A stretch of DNA of 21,183 nucleotides from contig USMO01000008.1 of assembly GCA_900555785.1 (NCBI GenBank), positions 1 to 21,183 on the forward strand, in the 5' to 3' direction. Positions 7,623-14,898 of the stretch are shown in pieces. The first letter of the stretch is position 1. Each line of letters opens with the position of its first letter. Origin of the DNA: an uncultured Eubacteriales bacterium. Its GTDB lineage: Bacteria; Bacillota; Clostridia; Oscillospirales; CAG-272. The notes below the pieces were generated by a model. The model had not been told where the DNA came from, made no database searches, and saw only the letters and a list, made by a program, of their open reading frames with translations. The position numbers were made by a program, and so were the translations under genes.

Positions 7623-9227
7623 ATGAAAAGACGTTCTGTTATAGCTCTGCTGGCGGCTGCGGCGCTGCTTACAGGGTGTTCTTCCGGCGGAAACTCTGTG
7701 GAAGGTTCGGCGGTTTTGACGGGTTCAGCGGGTTCCGTAGGTTCTGTAGGTTCCGCAAGCCCTGCAAGCTCCGCGGAGCACGGAACTCCCGGTGCTTCCG
7801 GAGCTGGCGTTTCCGTCCCGGATTCCTCTGCGGCTTCTGCTGATTCGGGTGGTTCAGGCGGTTCGGCAGGTTCGGCAGGTTCAGCAGGTTCAGCAAGTTC
7901 GGTTAGTCCGGTTAGTTCCGCTGATTCAGCGGCTTCTTCTCCGGTTATGTCTACCGCCGCGCCTTCAACTGCTGCACCGGAGCTCTCCGCAGGTGAGTCG
8001 CCCTCAGACGACTACGCCCCCACCGACATCGGAGGAGTTAAGAGCGGTGACAGCGGCATGGCGCTGCCGGAAGGGGAAGTATTCGCGGACACAGAAATGG
8101 CGGCGGCTGACGGCTTTGCAGATTGCCCCGGGCCGATAGACCCGTTAGTTCCGATAGACCCCATCGACCCCATCGAACCCATAGACCCGATAGAGCCTGA
8201 GGAGCCGTGGATAGACCCGCGCGCGGGTCTTCTGACCGGCGGCGAGTGGAACGACAACGAAAACTGGGACTTCTGGAACAGCCTGTATTCCAGCAACAAT
8301 TACGGCGCAGACTGGGCGGGATACCTGGAGACCTGGCGCACCGGAATGGAGTACCGCGCGGCTGTGACGGTCAGGGACAGCTCCGGCGCTGCGGTTTCCG
8401 GCGCGAAGGTCTCCGGAATGGGGACTTCCGCAGTCACCGACAACAAGGGCAGGGCGTACCTGTTCTGGGCGAAGTCTGAAATGTCCGGCGGCGCCGAGGA
8501 ATTCACCGTGGAATACTGCGGCAGCACCCAGACGTTCACGGAAACGGTAAACGGCGACATCGAGCCGGAATTCACGCTGGACGGCGCGGCTGAGCCCGTT
8601 CCGAAGTCCCTCGACCTGATGATAATGTGCGATACTACAGGCTCCATGGGCGATGAGCTTGAGTACCTGGTATGCGAACTTGAGGACGTGGTGACGCGTA
8701 TCCGCAGTGAAAACGCGAATGTCCCGACCCGGATAAGCGTGAATTTCTACCGCGACGAGGGCGACGAGTACGTAGTGCGGGAATACCCGTTCACCACCGA
8801 CCTCGCGGCGGCGGTAACGGCGATATCCGAGCAGACCGCTGACGGCGGCGGGGACACTCCCGAGGCGGTGCACACGGCGCTGAAGAGCGCGGTTTCCCAC
8901 AACTGGGACGAGGATTCCGTTAAGGTGATGTTCCTTGTGCTGGACGCTCCGCCGCACGGGGACGTGCAGATAATCGACGAAACGGTGAAGCACGTCGGCG
9001 AAGCCGCTGAAAAGGGCATACGCATAGTTCCGGTGGCGGCGAGCGGCGTTGACAAGTCCTGCGAGTACCTGCTGCGGAGCATGGCGCTGAAAACCGGCGG
9101 GACATACACGTTCCTCACCAACGACAGCGGCATAGGGTACGACCACATAGAACCCACCATCGGCAGCTACGATGTCGAGAAGCTCAATGATATGATGGTG
9201 CGGATAGTCGGAGAATACCTCGAGTGA
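7623..9227 (+). CDS. Surface lipoprotein with low-complexity stalk, Ig-like domain and vWA domain
   Basis: The 534-residue protein has a signal peptide ending in LLTGC with the lipidated Cys at residue 19. Residues 20-125 are a Ser/Gly/Ala/Val stalk built from imperfect GSAGS-type repeats. Around 170-195 there is a Pro-Ile-Asp/Glu repeat (PIDPIDPIEP). A carboxypeptidase-regulatory-like beta-sandwich follows at about 243-325, with VTVRDSSGAAVSGAKV and a TDNKGRAY turn. A von Willebrand A domain fills about 330-534, with an intact MIDAS (D337, T339, S341) and the downstream GGGDTPEAV and LVLDAPPHGD motifs. A metal-dependent adhesion or ligand-binding role at the cell surface is inferred, and the partner is unknown. 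The ATG at 7623 is preferred because GAAAGGAG lies about 10 nt upstream, while the ATG at 7614 would be too close. The gene is monocistronic. Confidence 0.88.
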   Translation: MKRRSVIALLAAAALLTGCSSGGNSVEGSAVLTGSAGSVGSVGSASPASSAEHGTPGASGAGVSVPDSSAASADSGGSGGSAGSAGSAGSASSVSPVSSADSAASSPVMSTAAPSTAAPELSAGESPSDDYAPTDIGGVKSGDSGMALPEGEVFADTEMAAADGFADCPGPIDPLVPIDPIDPIEPIDPIEPEEPWIDPRAGLLTGGEWNDNENWDFWNSLYSSNNYGADWAGYLETWRTGMEYRAAVTVRDSSGAAVSGAKVSGMGTSAVTDNKGRAYLFWAKSEMSGGAEEFTVEYCGSTQTFTETVNGDIEPEFTLDGAAEPVPKSLDLMIMCDTTGSMGDELEYLVCELEDVVTRIRSENANVPTRISVNFYRDEGDEYVVREYPFTTDLAAAVTAISEQTADGGGDTPEAVHTALKSAVSHNWDEDSVKVMFLVLDAPPHGDVQIIDETVKHVGEAAEKGIRIVPVAASGVDKSCEYLLRSMALKTGGTYTFLTNDSGIGYDHIEPTIGSYDVEKLNDMMVRIVGEYLE

Positions 9228-9256
9228 TTTTGCAGTAAATCCGATGTTGTGCTTTC

Positions 9257-9285
9257 AAAGGCGGCGGCGAAATACCTCCGCCTTT
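9257..9285 (+). terminator. Probable terminator of the vWA lipoprotein gene
   Basis: An 11-bp stem with one mismatch (9257-9267 with 9275-9285) closes a 7-nt loop 29 bp after the stop. The following tract is only weakly U-rich, so efficiency is uncertain. Confidence 0.5.
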
Positions 9286-9359
9286 ACACATTATTAGTGA
9301 ATAAAAGGGAAAAATAACCTGCTATGGTTCTTGATTTATAAAAGATTTTTTAAAACCGC

Positions 9360-9388
9360 TTGCAAAAAATCTGCAAATGGTGTATGAT
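9360..9388 (+). promoter_or_regulatory. Sigma-70-type promoter of the rpiR-flavoprotein-cmk-ispH unit
   Basis: TTGCAA (9360-9365) and TATGAT (9383-9388) are separated by 17 bp, about 75 bp before the regulator start. Confidence 0.7.
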
Positions 9389-9462
9389 ATAAGCAGGAGC
9401 GGTTTCCCGTCTGGGAAATCGCATGAATTATTTACAGAAAAAACACACAAAGAGGTGCAGGA

Positions 9463-10323
9463 ATGAAGGAAGATCTTCTCCAACAGATAGAACAGATGAT
9501 GCCGACTTTCTCAAAAAGTCAGAAGCTCATCGCGAATTATATTCTCAACCACTACGAAAAGGCGGCGTACATGACTGCGCTCAAGCTCGGCAACGCCGTG
9601 AACGTCAGCGAATCCACCGTTGTCCGCTTTGCTATCGAGCTTGGCTACGAGGGCTACCCGCAGCTCCAGCGCTCGCTCCAGAGCCACATAAAGAACCGTC
9701 TGACCTCCATTCAGCGCATGGACGTTACAAGAAGCCGTATCGGCGACCTCGACCCCATCGAGGGAGTCCTCACCCAGGATATGGATAAGATACGCCATAC
9801 CCTCGAAAACGTTGACCGCGAGGCCTTCGACAACGCCGTGAACACCATCGTGGACGCCCGCCGCGTCTACATTCAGGGCGCTATGAGCTCCGGCATTCTT
9901 GCAAGCTTCATGCACTACTATCTCAGGCTGATATTCGACAAGGTGACGCTCATCGGCTCCGTTGCGACCAGCGAGATTTACCAGCAGATGATCCACATAG
10001 GAGAGGGGGACGTTTTCATCGGGCTTTCCTTCCCGAGGTACGCAAAGAGCACCATCAACGCGTGCAAGTTCGCGCATGACTGCGGCTCCCAGATAATCGC
10101 CATCACCGACAGCGAGAATTCCCCGCTGGCGCAATACGCTCACACGACGCTGTGCGCTTATTCCGACATGGTTAGCTTCGTGGACAGCCTGGTAGCTCCG
10201 ATGAGCCTTCTCAACGCGCTTATCGTAGCCGTTTCCAACCGCAACCGCTGCCGCGTGGAGCAGACCTTCCGCAAGCTGGAGACCCTCTGGGACAACAACG
10301 ACGTTTACAAGAAAGATGTTTGA
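9463..10323 (+). CDS. RpiR-family transcriptional regulator (HTH + SIS)
   Basis: The 286-residue protein has an N-terminal HTH domain of the RpiR type (about 1-77, with ANYILNHYEKAAYMTALKL and VNVSESTVVRFAIELGYEGY, the recognition-helix region) and a C-terminal sugar-isomerase (SIS) domain at about 115-260 (YIQGAMSSG, VFIGLSFPRYAKSTI, IIAITDSENSPLAQYA). SIS domains of this family bind phosphosugars, so the protein probably senses a sugar phosphate and controls carbohydrate genes. The specific ligand cannot be read from the sequence. The ATG at 9463 has a GAGGTG/AGGA ribosome site. Its end overlaps the flavoprotein gene by 8 bp, which ties a sugar-type regulator to an apparently housekeeping operon. 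Whether that is functional or just positional is unclear. Confidence 0.9.
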   Translation: MKEDLLQQIEQMMPTFSKSQKLIANYILNHYEKAAYMTALKLGNAVNVSESTVVRFAIELGYEGYPQLQRSLQSHIKNRLTSIQRMDVTRSRIGDLDPIEGVLTQDMDKIRHTLENVDREAFDNAVNTIVDARRVYIQGAMSSGILASFMHYYLRLIFDKVTLIGSVATSEIYQQMIHIGEGDVFIGLSFPRYAKSTINACKFAHDCGSQIIAITDSENSPLAQYAHTTLCAYSDMVSFVDSLVAPMSLLNALIVAVSNRNRCRVEQTFRKLETLWDNNDVYKKDV

Positions 10324-11599
10324 TATACTGATAATCGGGGGCGGAGCAGCAGGAATGTACTGCGCCGCCCGCGCTGCTGAAACGGGACTTTCCGCCGCCG
10401 TCGCGGAGCACGGGAAATCCCTCGGGCGGAAGCTCGGGATAACCGGCAAGGGGCGCTGCAACATCACGAACAACTGCGATCCCGAGACCGTGCTGAAAAA
10501 CGTTCCGCGAAACCCCAGGTTTCTTTACAGCGCGCTTTCGAAGTGTTCCCCCGCGGACGTGATGGAGTATTTCGAGGGGCTGGGAGTTCCGCTGAAAACC
10601 GAGCGCGGACAGCGCGTTTTCCCTGTTTCCGACAAGGCAGGCGACGTGGTTAACGCGCTTGAAAATCAGCTCCGCAGGCTGAACGGGGAGATAATACGCG
10701 GGAACTGCACCAGACTGGTTATCGAGGACGGCAGGTGCGCCGGAGCGTTGATCTCCGGCAGGGAAGTCCGGGCGCGGGCGGTGGTGCTCGCGACGGGAGG
10801 GCTTTCCTACCCGCTGACCGGCTCGCCCGGGGACGGTTACCGCTTTGCGCGGGCTGCCGGGCACACCGTGACGGAGATTCTGCCGTCGCTGGTTCCGCTG
10901 ACCTCGCCGGGGACGCTCTGCCCCTCAATGCAAGGGCTGTCGCTCCGCAACGTCGGTGTCAGGGTGGTGCGGTGCGCAAGCGGGAAACCGGTATATGAGG
11001 ATTTCGGCGAGCTGATGTTCACGCATTTCGGGGTCACGGGACCGACGGTTCTGTCGGCATCGGCGCACCTGTCGGACATCGCGCCGGGAGTCTACGAAAT
11101 GCGGATCGACCTCAAGCCGGCGCTGGATGAAAAGAAGCTGGACGCGCGGGTGCTTTCGGATTTTACGAAGTACCGCAACCGCGATTTCGCGAACGCGTTG
11201 ATTGATCTGCTGCCGCAGAAGATGATTCCGGCATTCGTGCGGCTGTGCGGCGTGCCGGGCGGCAAAAAGGTCAACGCGGTGACAAAAGAGGAGCGCGCGC
11301 AGGTGGTGGAAACGCTGAAATGTTTCCGCGTTCCGCTGGACGGCTTTCGCCCGATTGCCGAAGCGATTGTGACGCGCGGCGGGGTCAGCACCCGGGAACT
11401 GTCACCGAAAACAATGGGATCCAAACTGGTCCGCGGACTGTATTTCGCGGGCGAGGTGATCGATGTGGATGCGTATACCGGGGGATTTAACCTCCAGATT
11501 GCATTTTCCACAGGCTTTGCGGCGGGCAAAAGCGCCGCGGAACAAATACAGGAAGAGGAAAAGAAGGAACCCGATGAAATCCATTCAGATTGCGATTGA
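10316..11599 (+). CDS. NAD(P)/FAD-dependent oxidoreductase, BaiN/HI0933 (YhiN) family
   Basis: This is a 427-residue flavoprotein. The N-terminal FAD-binding dinucleotide motif GGGAAGMYCA is at about 8-17, followed by the family-specific GKGRCNITN at about 45-53 and NPRFLYSAL. Further landmarks are ATGGLSYPLTGSPGDGY, FTHFGVTGPTVLSAS and the C-terminal GGV...YFAGEVIDVDAYTGGFNLQIAFSTG. Length and motifs are complete. BaiN in bile-acid 7-dehydroxylating clostridia belongs here, but most members are uncharacterised housekeeping proteins and no bai genes are present, so no bile-acid role is implied. The gene overlaps rpiR by 8 bp and cmk by 26 bp. Codon use changes within it: five of the first ATA/ATC isoleucine codons are ATA, none is ATA after position 10,696, and AGG arginine codons stop after about 10,963. 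The protein itself stays in frame throughout. Confidence 0.9.
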   Translation: MFDILIIGGGAAGMYCAARAAETGLSAAVAEHGKSLGRKLGITGKGRCNITNNCDPETVLKNVPRNPRFLYSALSKCSPADVMEYFEGLGVPLKTERGQRVFPVSDKAGDVVNALENQLRRLNGEIIRGNCTRLVIEDGRCAGALISGREVRARAVVLATGGLSYPLTGSPGDGYRFARAAGHTVTEILPSLVPLTSPGTLCPSMQGLSLRNVGVRVVRCASGKPVYEDFGELMFTHFGVTGPTVLSASAHLSDIAPGVYEMRIDLKPALDEKKLDARVLSDFTKYRNRDFANALIDLLPQKMIPAFVRLCGVPGGKKVNAVTKEERAQVVETLKCFRVPLDGFRPIAEAIVTRGGVSTRELSPKTMGSKLVRGLYFAGEVIDVDAYTGGFNLQIAFSTGFAAGKSAAEQIQEEEKKEPDEIHSDCD

Positions 11600-12251
11600 C
11601 GGTCCCAGCGGCGCGGGAAAATCCACCGTTGCAAAGGCTCTGGCACAGCGGCTCGGCATCGTTTATGTCGATACCGGTGCGCTCTATCGCACGGTCGGCT
11701 ATGCGGTCCGGCAGGCAAATGCGGACCCGAAGGACCCGGAAGCGGTCGCGGCACTGCTGCCGCAGCTGCATCTCGATCTGCGCTATGAGGCGGACGGCAC
11801 CCAGCAGGTATACCTGAACGGGGAGGCAATGGGAAACCGGATCCGGACCCCGGAAATGTCGATGTACGCCTCGGCGGTGTCGGCAATCCCTGCGGTGCGG
11901 GCGTTCCTGCTGGATACCCAGCGGGAGATTGCGCAGCGCAACAGCGTCATTATGGACGGCAGGGACATCGGGACGGTCATTCTTCCGAAGGCTGATGTCA
12001 AAATCTTTCTGACGGCGTCCGACGAATGCCGCGCCAAGCGCCGGTGGGCGGAGCTGCGCCAGAAGGGGATGGAGACCGACTATGAAGAGGTCCTTGCCGA
12101 TATGCGGCAGCGGGACCGGCAGGACCGGGAGCGGGCAATCGCCCCTGCGGTCGCGGCGCCGGATGCAACGGTGTTTGACAACTCCTGGATGGAGCCGGAC
12201 GCCTGCACGAACGCGCTGCTGCAGCTCATTGCAAAGAAGGTGGCACCGTGA
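11574..12251 (+). CDS. cmk: Cytidylate kinase
   Basis: Cmk phosphorylates CMP and dCMP with ATP, feeding pyrimidine salvage and DNA precursor supply. The 225-residue product has the P-loop GPSGAGKST at about 9-17, the CMP-binding YVDTGALYR near 30-38, the DGRDIGTVILP stretch and a C-terminal RxxxDRQDRERA lid region. I chose the ATG at 11574 because a long GGAAGAGGAAAAGAAGGAA purine site precedes it and the product then starts exactly at the family N-terminus; a longer frame from 11463 would run through the flavoprotein gene. It overlaps the upstream gene by 26 bp and the downstream ispH by 4 bp (GTGA). I found no ATA codons, unlike the genes before 10.7 kb. Confidence 0.96.
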   Translation: MKSIQIAIDGPSGAGKSTVAKALAQRLGIVYVDTGALYRTVGYAVRQANADPKDPEAVAALLPQLHLDLRYEADGTQQVYLNGEAMGNRIRTPEMSMYASAVSAIPAVRAFLLDTQREIAQRNSVIMDGRDIGTVILPKADVKIFLTASDECRAKRRWAELRQKGMETDYEEVLADMRQRDRQDRERAIAPAVAAPDATVFDNSWMEPDACTNALLQLIAKKVAP

Positions 12252-12475
12252 GCGTCCGGGGGGCGAAAAGCGCCGGCTTCTGCTTCGGCGTGAAGCGGGC
12301 GACCGACCGGCTGGAAGAAGCGCTGCGCGCGGCAAAGCCGGGCGAAACGGTTGCAACGCTGGGACATCTGATTCACAACGAAACCTATAACGAAGCCCTG
12401 CGGCGGCGCGGCGTGATCACCGTTCGGGAGGAGGACCTCCCGGCGCTGGCAGCCGAAGCCGGTGCGGACCGGTGA
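12248..12475 (+). CDS. ispH: IspH N-terminal fragment (frame interrupted by a -1 shift at 12472-12475)
   Basis: IspH (HMB-PP reductase) makes IPP and DMAPP in the last step of the MEP isoprenoid pathway using a [4Fe-4S] cluster. This 75-residue piece carries the N-terminal cluster ligand C12 in AGFCFGVKR and the conserved GHLIHNE segment, then ends at TGA where the family normally continues to an R(S/A)HG motif. That continuation is found immediately in the -1 frame beginning at 12472. The GTG start at 12248 overlaps the cmk stop as GTGA. The fragment alone cannot be an active reductase because two of three cluster cysteines are elsewhere. The most likely explanations are a one-base deletion in the sequence or a real inactivating mutation. 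A split enzyme joined by coupled translation is less likely. Confidence 0.85.
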   Translation: MSVRGAKSAGFCFGVKRATDRLEEALRAAKPGETVATLGHLIHNETYNEALRRRGVITVREEDLPALAAEAGADR

Positions 12476-14274
12476 CGGTTCTGGTCCGGGCGCATGGCTG
12501 TACCCGAGAGACAGAAGCGGCACTGGACCGGTATGCGGCGGGAAATCCGCACTTCCGGTGGTTGGACTGCACCTGTCCTTATGTCAAGAAGATTCATCGG
12601 ATCGCGCAGGAGAACTCCGCGCCGGACCGCGTATTTCTGCTGATTGGCAGCGCGGAGCATCCGGAAGTGGTTGGAATTTTGAGCTGGTTTGACGGGGAGA
12701 AGCACGTCTTTCGCGATGCGCGAGAGCTAGAATTGGCAATTATGCCGAACGGTTCCGTCAAATTAGACAAAAAAACTCCGGTTTTGGCAGCGCAAACGAC
12801 CCTGAATTTGGGCAACTGGAACGAATGCCAAAAAAAGTTAAAAAACATCTATACAAACGCGATCATTTTTGATACAATATGTAGAGTGACCGAAGAGCGG
12901 CAAAGCGAAGCGAAACAGCTTGCGGGGGAGAGCGACCTGATGGTTGTCATTGGGGGAAAAGAAAGCTCGAACACCGAAAAGCTCGCTGAGATCTGTCGGT
13001 CCGCGTGTCCGGCAACTATCCGGATCACGTCAGCCGCCGAGTGGGACCGCCGCGTGCCGGAGGGAACACATAAGGTCGGAATTGTTGCAGGTGCATCCAC
13101 ACCGCGCAATGAAATAGAGGAGGTATATAAAACCATGAGCGAAATGAATGAAAATTTCGAAAAAATGCTCGACGAAACGCAATGCGTAACTTTAAATACA
13201 GGAGATGTTGTTACCGGAACCGTTACACAGGTATCCGACGCGGAATTGCAGCTGGACCTTGGCACCAGCGTGACCGGTTACATCAAGGCTGAGCAGATCA
13301 GCGATGATCCTGCGTTCAAGCTGACCGAGCATTTTAAGAAGGGTGACACCGTGGAAGCGTTCGTCATCCGTGTCAGCGACCTGGAAGGCGTTGCAGAGCT
13401 CTCCAAGAAGAGAGTGGACGCAGACCGCAACTGGAAGAACATCGAGGAAGCCTGCGAGAACAAGACCGTGCTGGAAGGCAAGGTTGCAGAGGCTGTCAAG
13501 GGCGGCGTTGTGATTTATTCGAACGCAAACCGCGTCTTCATTCCGGCATCGCAGAGCGGTGTTCCGAAGGACGGCGATCTCTCCACCCTGGTCGGAACGA
13601 CTGTCAGATTCCGCATCATCGAAGTCAAGCCGGGCAAGAAGGCGATCGGTTCGATCCGTCTGGTCCAGCGCGAGGAGAGAAAAGAGCAGGAGGCAGAGTT
13701 CTGGGCAACCATCGAAGTCGGCAAGGTTTACACCGGTATCGTCAAGAGCACCACGTCCTACGGCGCGTTTGTTGACCTTGGCTGCGGCGTGGACGGCATG
13801 GTCCACCTGACCGAGCTGTCCTGGAAGCACATCCGCAAGCCCGAGGATGTTGTCACGGTCGGCGAGCCGCTGACGGTTTACGTCAAGAGCTTTGACCCCG
13901 AGAAGAAGCGCATCTCCCTGGGCTACAAGACCGAGGAGAGCAACCCGTGGAACATCTTCCGTGCACAGTACGCCATCGGTGACATTGCCAGCGTGAAGAT
14001 CGTTTCCCTGATGCCGTTTGGTGCATTCGCAGAAATCATCGACGGCGTGGACGGTCTGATTCACATCTCGCAGATCGCGCTGCAGCGCATTGCAAAGCCC
14101 TCTGACGTGCTGGAGATCGGTCAGGTCGTGGACGCACGCATCATCGACATTGACGATGAGAAACAGAAGGTCAGCCTGTCGATCCGTTCTCTCCTGGAGG
14201 ACGAGGTCGCCGCAGCGGAGGCTATGCCCGAAGAGTATGCCGCTGAGTACACCGAAGAGACCGACGCACAGTAA
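12472..14274 (+). CDS. ispH: IspH remainder fused to four S1 RNA-binding domains (IspH-RpsA fusion)
   Basis: This 600-residue frame contains two units. Residues 1-221 complete IspH: VRAHG at the start, the second cluster cysteine C35 in TCPYVKKIH, the active-site HPEVVG (H63, E65), AQTTL, the third cluster cysteine C137 in FDTICRVTEERQ, VIGGKESSNT and the C-terminal GIVAGASTP. Residues from 222 form a ribosomal-protein-S1-like part with four S1 folds, starting near TGDVVTGTV, LEGKVAEAVKGG, GKVYTGIVKSTTSYGAFVDLG and GDIASVKIVSLMPFGAF. Such IspH-S1 fusions are well known in Clostridia and may bind mRNA or ribosomes. The GTG at 12472 is probably not a true start but the point where the interrupted IspH frame resumes. 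A strong internal ribosome site at 13116-13123 could allow the S1 half to be made alone. A perfect terminator follows. Confidence 0.93.
   Translation: MTVLVRAHGCTRETEAALDRYAAGNPHFRWLDCTCPYVKKIHRIAQENSAPDRVFLLIGSAEHPEVVGILSWFDGEKHVFRDARELELAIMPNGSVKLDKKTPVLAAQTTLNLGNWNECQKKLKNIYTNAIIFDTICRVTEERQSEAKQLAGESDLMVVIGGKESSNTEKLAEICRSACPATIRITSAAEWDRRVPEGTHKVGIVAGASTPRNEIEEVYKTMSEMNENFEKMLDETQCVTLNTGDVVTGTVTQVSDAELQLDLGTSVTGYIKAEQISDDPAFKLTEHFKKGDTVEAFVIRVSDLEGVAELSKKRVDADRNWKNIEEACENKTVLEGKVAEAVKGGVVIYSNANRVFIPASQSGVPKDGDLSTLVGTTVRFRIIEVKPGKKAIGSIRLVQREERKEQEAEFWATIEVGKVYTGIVKSTTSYGAFVDLGCGVDGMVHLTELSWKHIRKPEDVVTVGEPLTVYVKSFDPEKKRISLGYKTEESNPWNIFRAQYAIGDIASVKIVSLMPFGAFAEIIDGVDGLIHISQIALQRIAKPSDVLEIGQVVDARIIDIDDEKQKVSLSIRSLLEDEVAAAEAMPEEYAAEYTEETDAQ
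13116..13123 (+). promoter_or_regulatory. Internal ribosome-binding site at the IspH/S1 boundary
   Basis: AGAGGAGG lies 11 nt before an in-frame ATG at 13135 that opens the S1 part (MSEMNENF). It is one of the better Shine-Dalgarno matches in the window and sits exactly at the domain boundary, so separate translation of a 379-residue S1 protein is plausible. In the fused reading the same bases encode part of the linker. Confidence 0.5.
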
Positions 14275-14302
14275 GTTGCGTTGGGGAAAATCGGAAATGA
14301 TA

Positions 14303-14348
14303 ACCCGCCCCGGAAAGCTGATGCTTTCCGGGGCGGGTGCTTTTTTTT
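14303..14348 (+). terminator. Strong intrinsic terminator of the ispH-S1 operon
   Basis: A perfect 16-bp stem (14303-14318 with 14323-14338), a TGAT loop and a run of eight T at 14341-14348. It starts 28 bp after the S1 stop. Confidence 0.96.
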
Positions 14349-14465
14349 GGGGGGGGATGGGGGTGTACGGTGTTTCCTTTGTCGGTCGGGGATTCTGTTG
14401 GCGAGTGTCTGCCTTCGCGGGGATGACACGGTGGGCTTGTTCGAAAAGTGGGCGTTACTTTATGC

Positions 14466-14683
14466 ATCCGTCTTGGATAGTGATGGACTGGCTTGCCTCT
14501 ACCCCTCGGAGATCCCGCCTGCTGGCGCCCCTGCGGGGTTCGACTATGCGGCGGTTGTGGGCGATTGCGTTCGCCCTTACGCTTGCCCGCGCCGCTCCGC
14601 TCAGGATGACACAGAAGGTTGTTCGAACGTGAGATATACAATTTATATCCGTCTTAGATAGTTTTTATCCGCTTTAGATAGTG
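14466..14683 (+). repeat. Three copies of a 17-bp direct repeat (ATCCGTCTTAGATAGTG-like)
   Basis: Copies lie at 14466-14482, 14647-14663 and 14667-14683, and differ from each other at one to three positions. The last two are in tandem with a 20-bp period, while the first is outside the left arm of the large inverted repeat. Each copy is partly palindromic (ATCC..GGAT or AGAT). Confidence 0.6.
14494..14612 (+). repeat. Left arm of a 119-bp inverted repeat
   Basis: This arm matches the reverse complement of 14754-14872 at roughly nine of ten positions by eye, without gaps. It ends in the motif CTCAGGATGACAC, the complement of a TCATCCTGAGCGGAGCG sequence that recurs between genes of many gut Clostridia. 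Confidence 0.85.
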
Positions 14684-14753
14684 TTGCTTACCTCTTATCA
14701 GCCACTAACTTTGACGGGCAAAAGAGGAAGGAATTACGTAACAACCAGCTTAC

Positions 14754-14872
14754 GTGTCATCCTGAGCGGAGCGGCGAGGAAGAGGGAAAGGGCGAACGCA
14801 ACAGCCCAAAACCGCCGCGTAGTCGAACCCCGGAGGGGCGCCAGCAGGCGGGATCTCCGATGGGCAGAGGCA
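14754..14872 (-). repeat. Right arm of the 119-bp inverted repeat
   Basis: This is the inverted counterpart of 14494-14612 and begins GTGTCATCCTGAGCGGAGCG. A 141-bp spacer separates the arms, and no transposase is present. The pair could fold as a very long hairpin or be two independent insertions of the same element in opposite orientation. Confidence 0.85.
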
Positions 14873-14898
14873 GTGTGGTCTGACACTAACTTATATGC

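Noticed and set aside
7669..7910. Possible CRISPR-like or tandem repeat array
   Set aside because: The repeats are short, in frame and encode the Gly/Ser/Ala stalk of a lipoprotein; there are no regular spacers.
8145..9146. 333-codon open frame antisense to the vWA gene
   Set aside because: Its translation has no motifs or ribosome site and the plus-strand vWA domain with intact MIDAS explains the sequence.
10316..11599. Bile-acid 7-dehydroxylation (bai) function for the flavoprotein
   Set aside because: The family is broad and no other bai-type gene is nearby; similarity to BaiN alone does not support that role.
12455..12480. Programmed -1 ribosomal frameshift in ispH
   Set aside because: No X-XXY-YYZ slippery heptamer precedes the stop and no clear stimulatory hairpin is evident, so a deletion or coupled restart fits better.
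12850..12895. Internal promoter for the S1 part of the ispH fusion
   Set aside because: A TACAAT box near 12,873-12,878 lacks a recognisable -35 partner at 16-18 bp; noted only as part of the AT-rich patch.
14281..14661. 126-codon frame after the S1 gene
   Set aside because: It runs through the terminator hairpin and the inverted-repeat arm and has no ribosome site.
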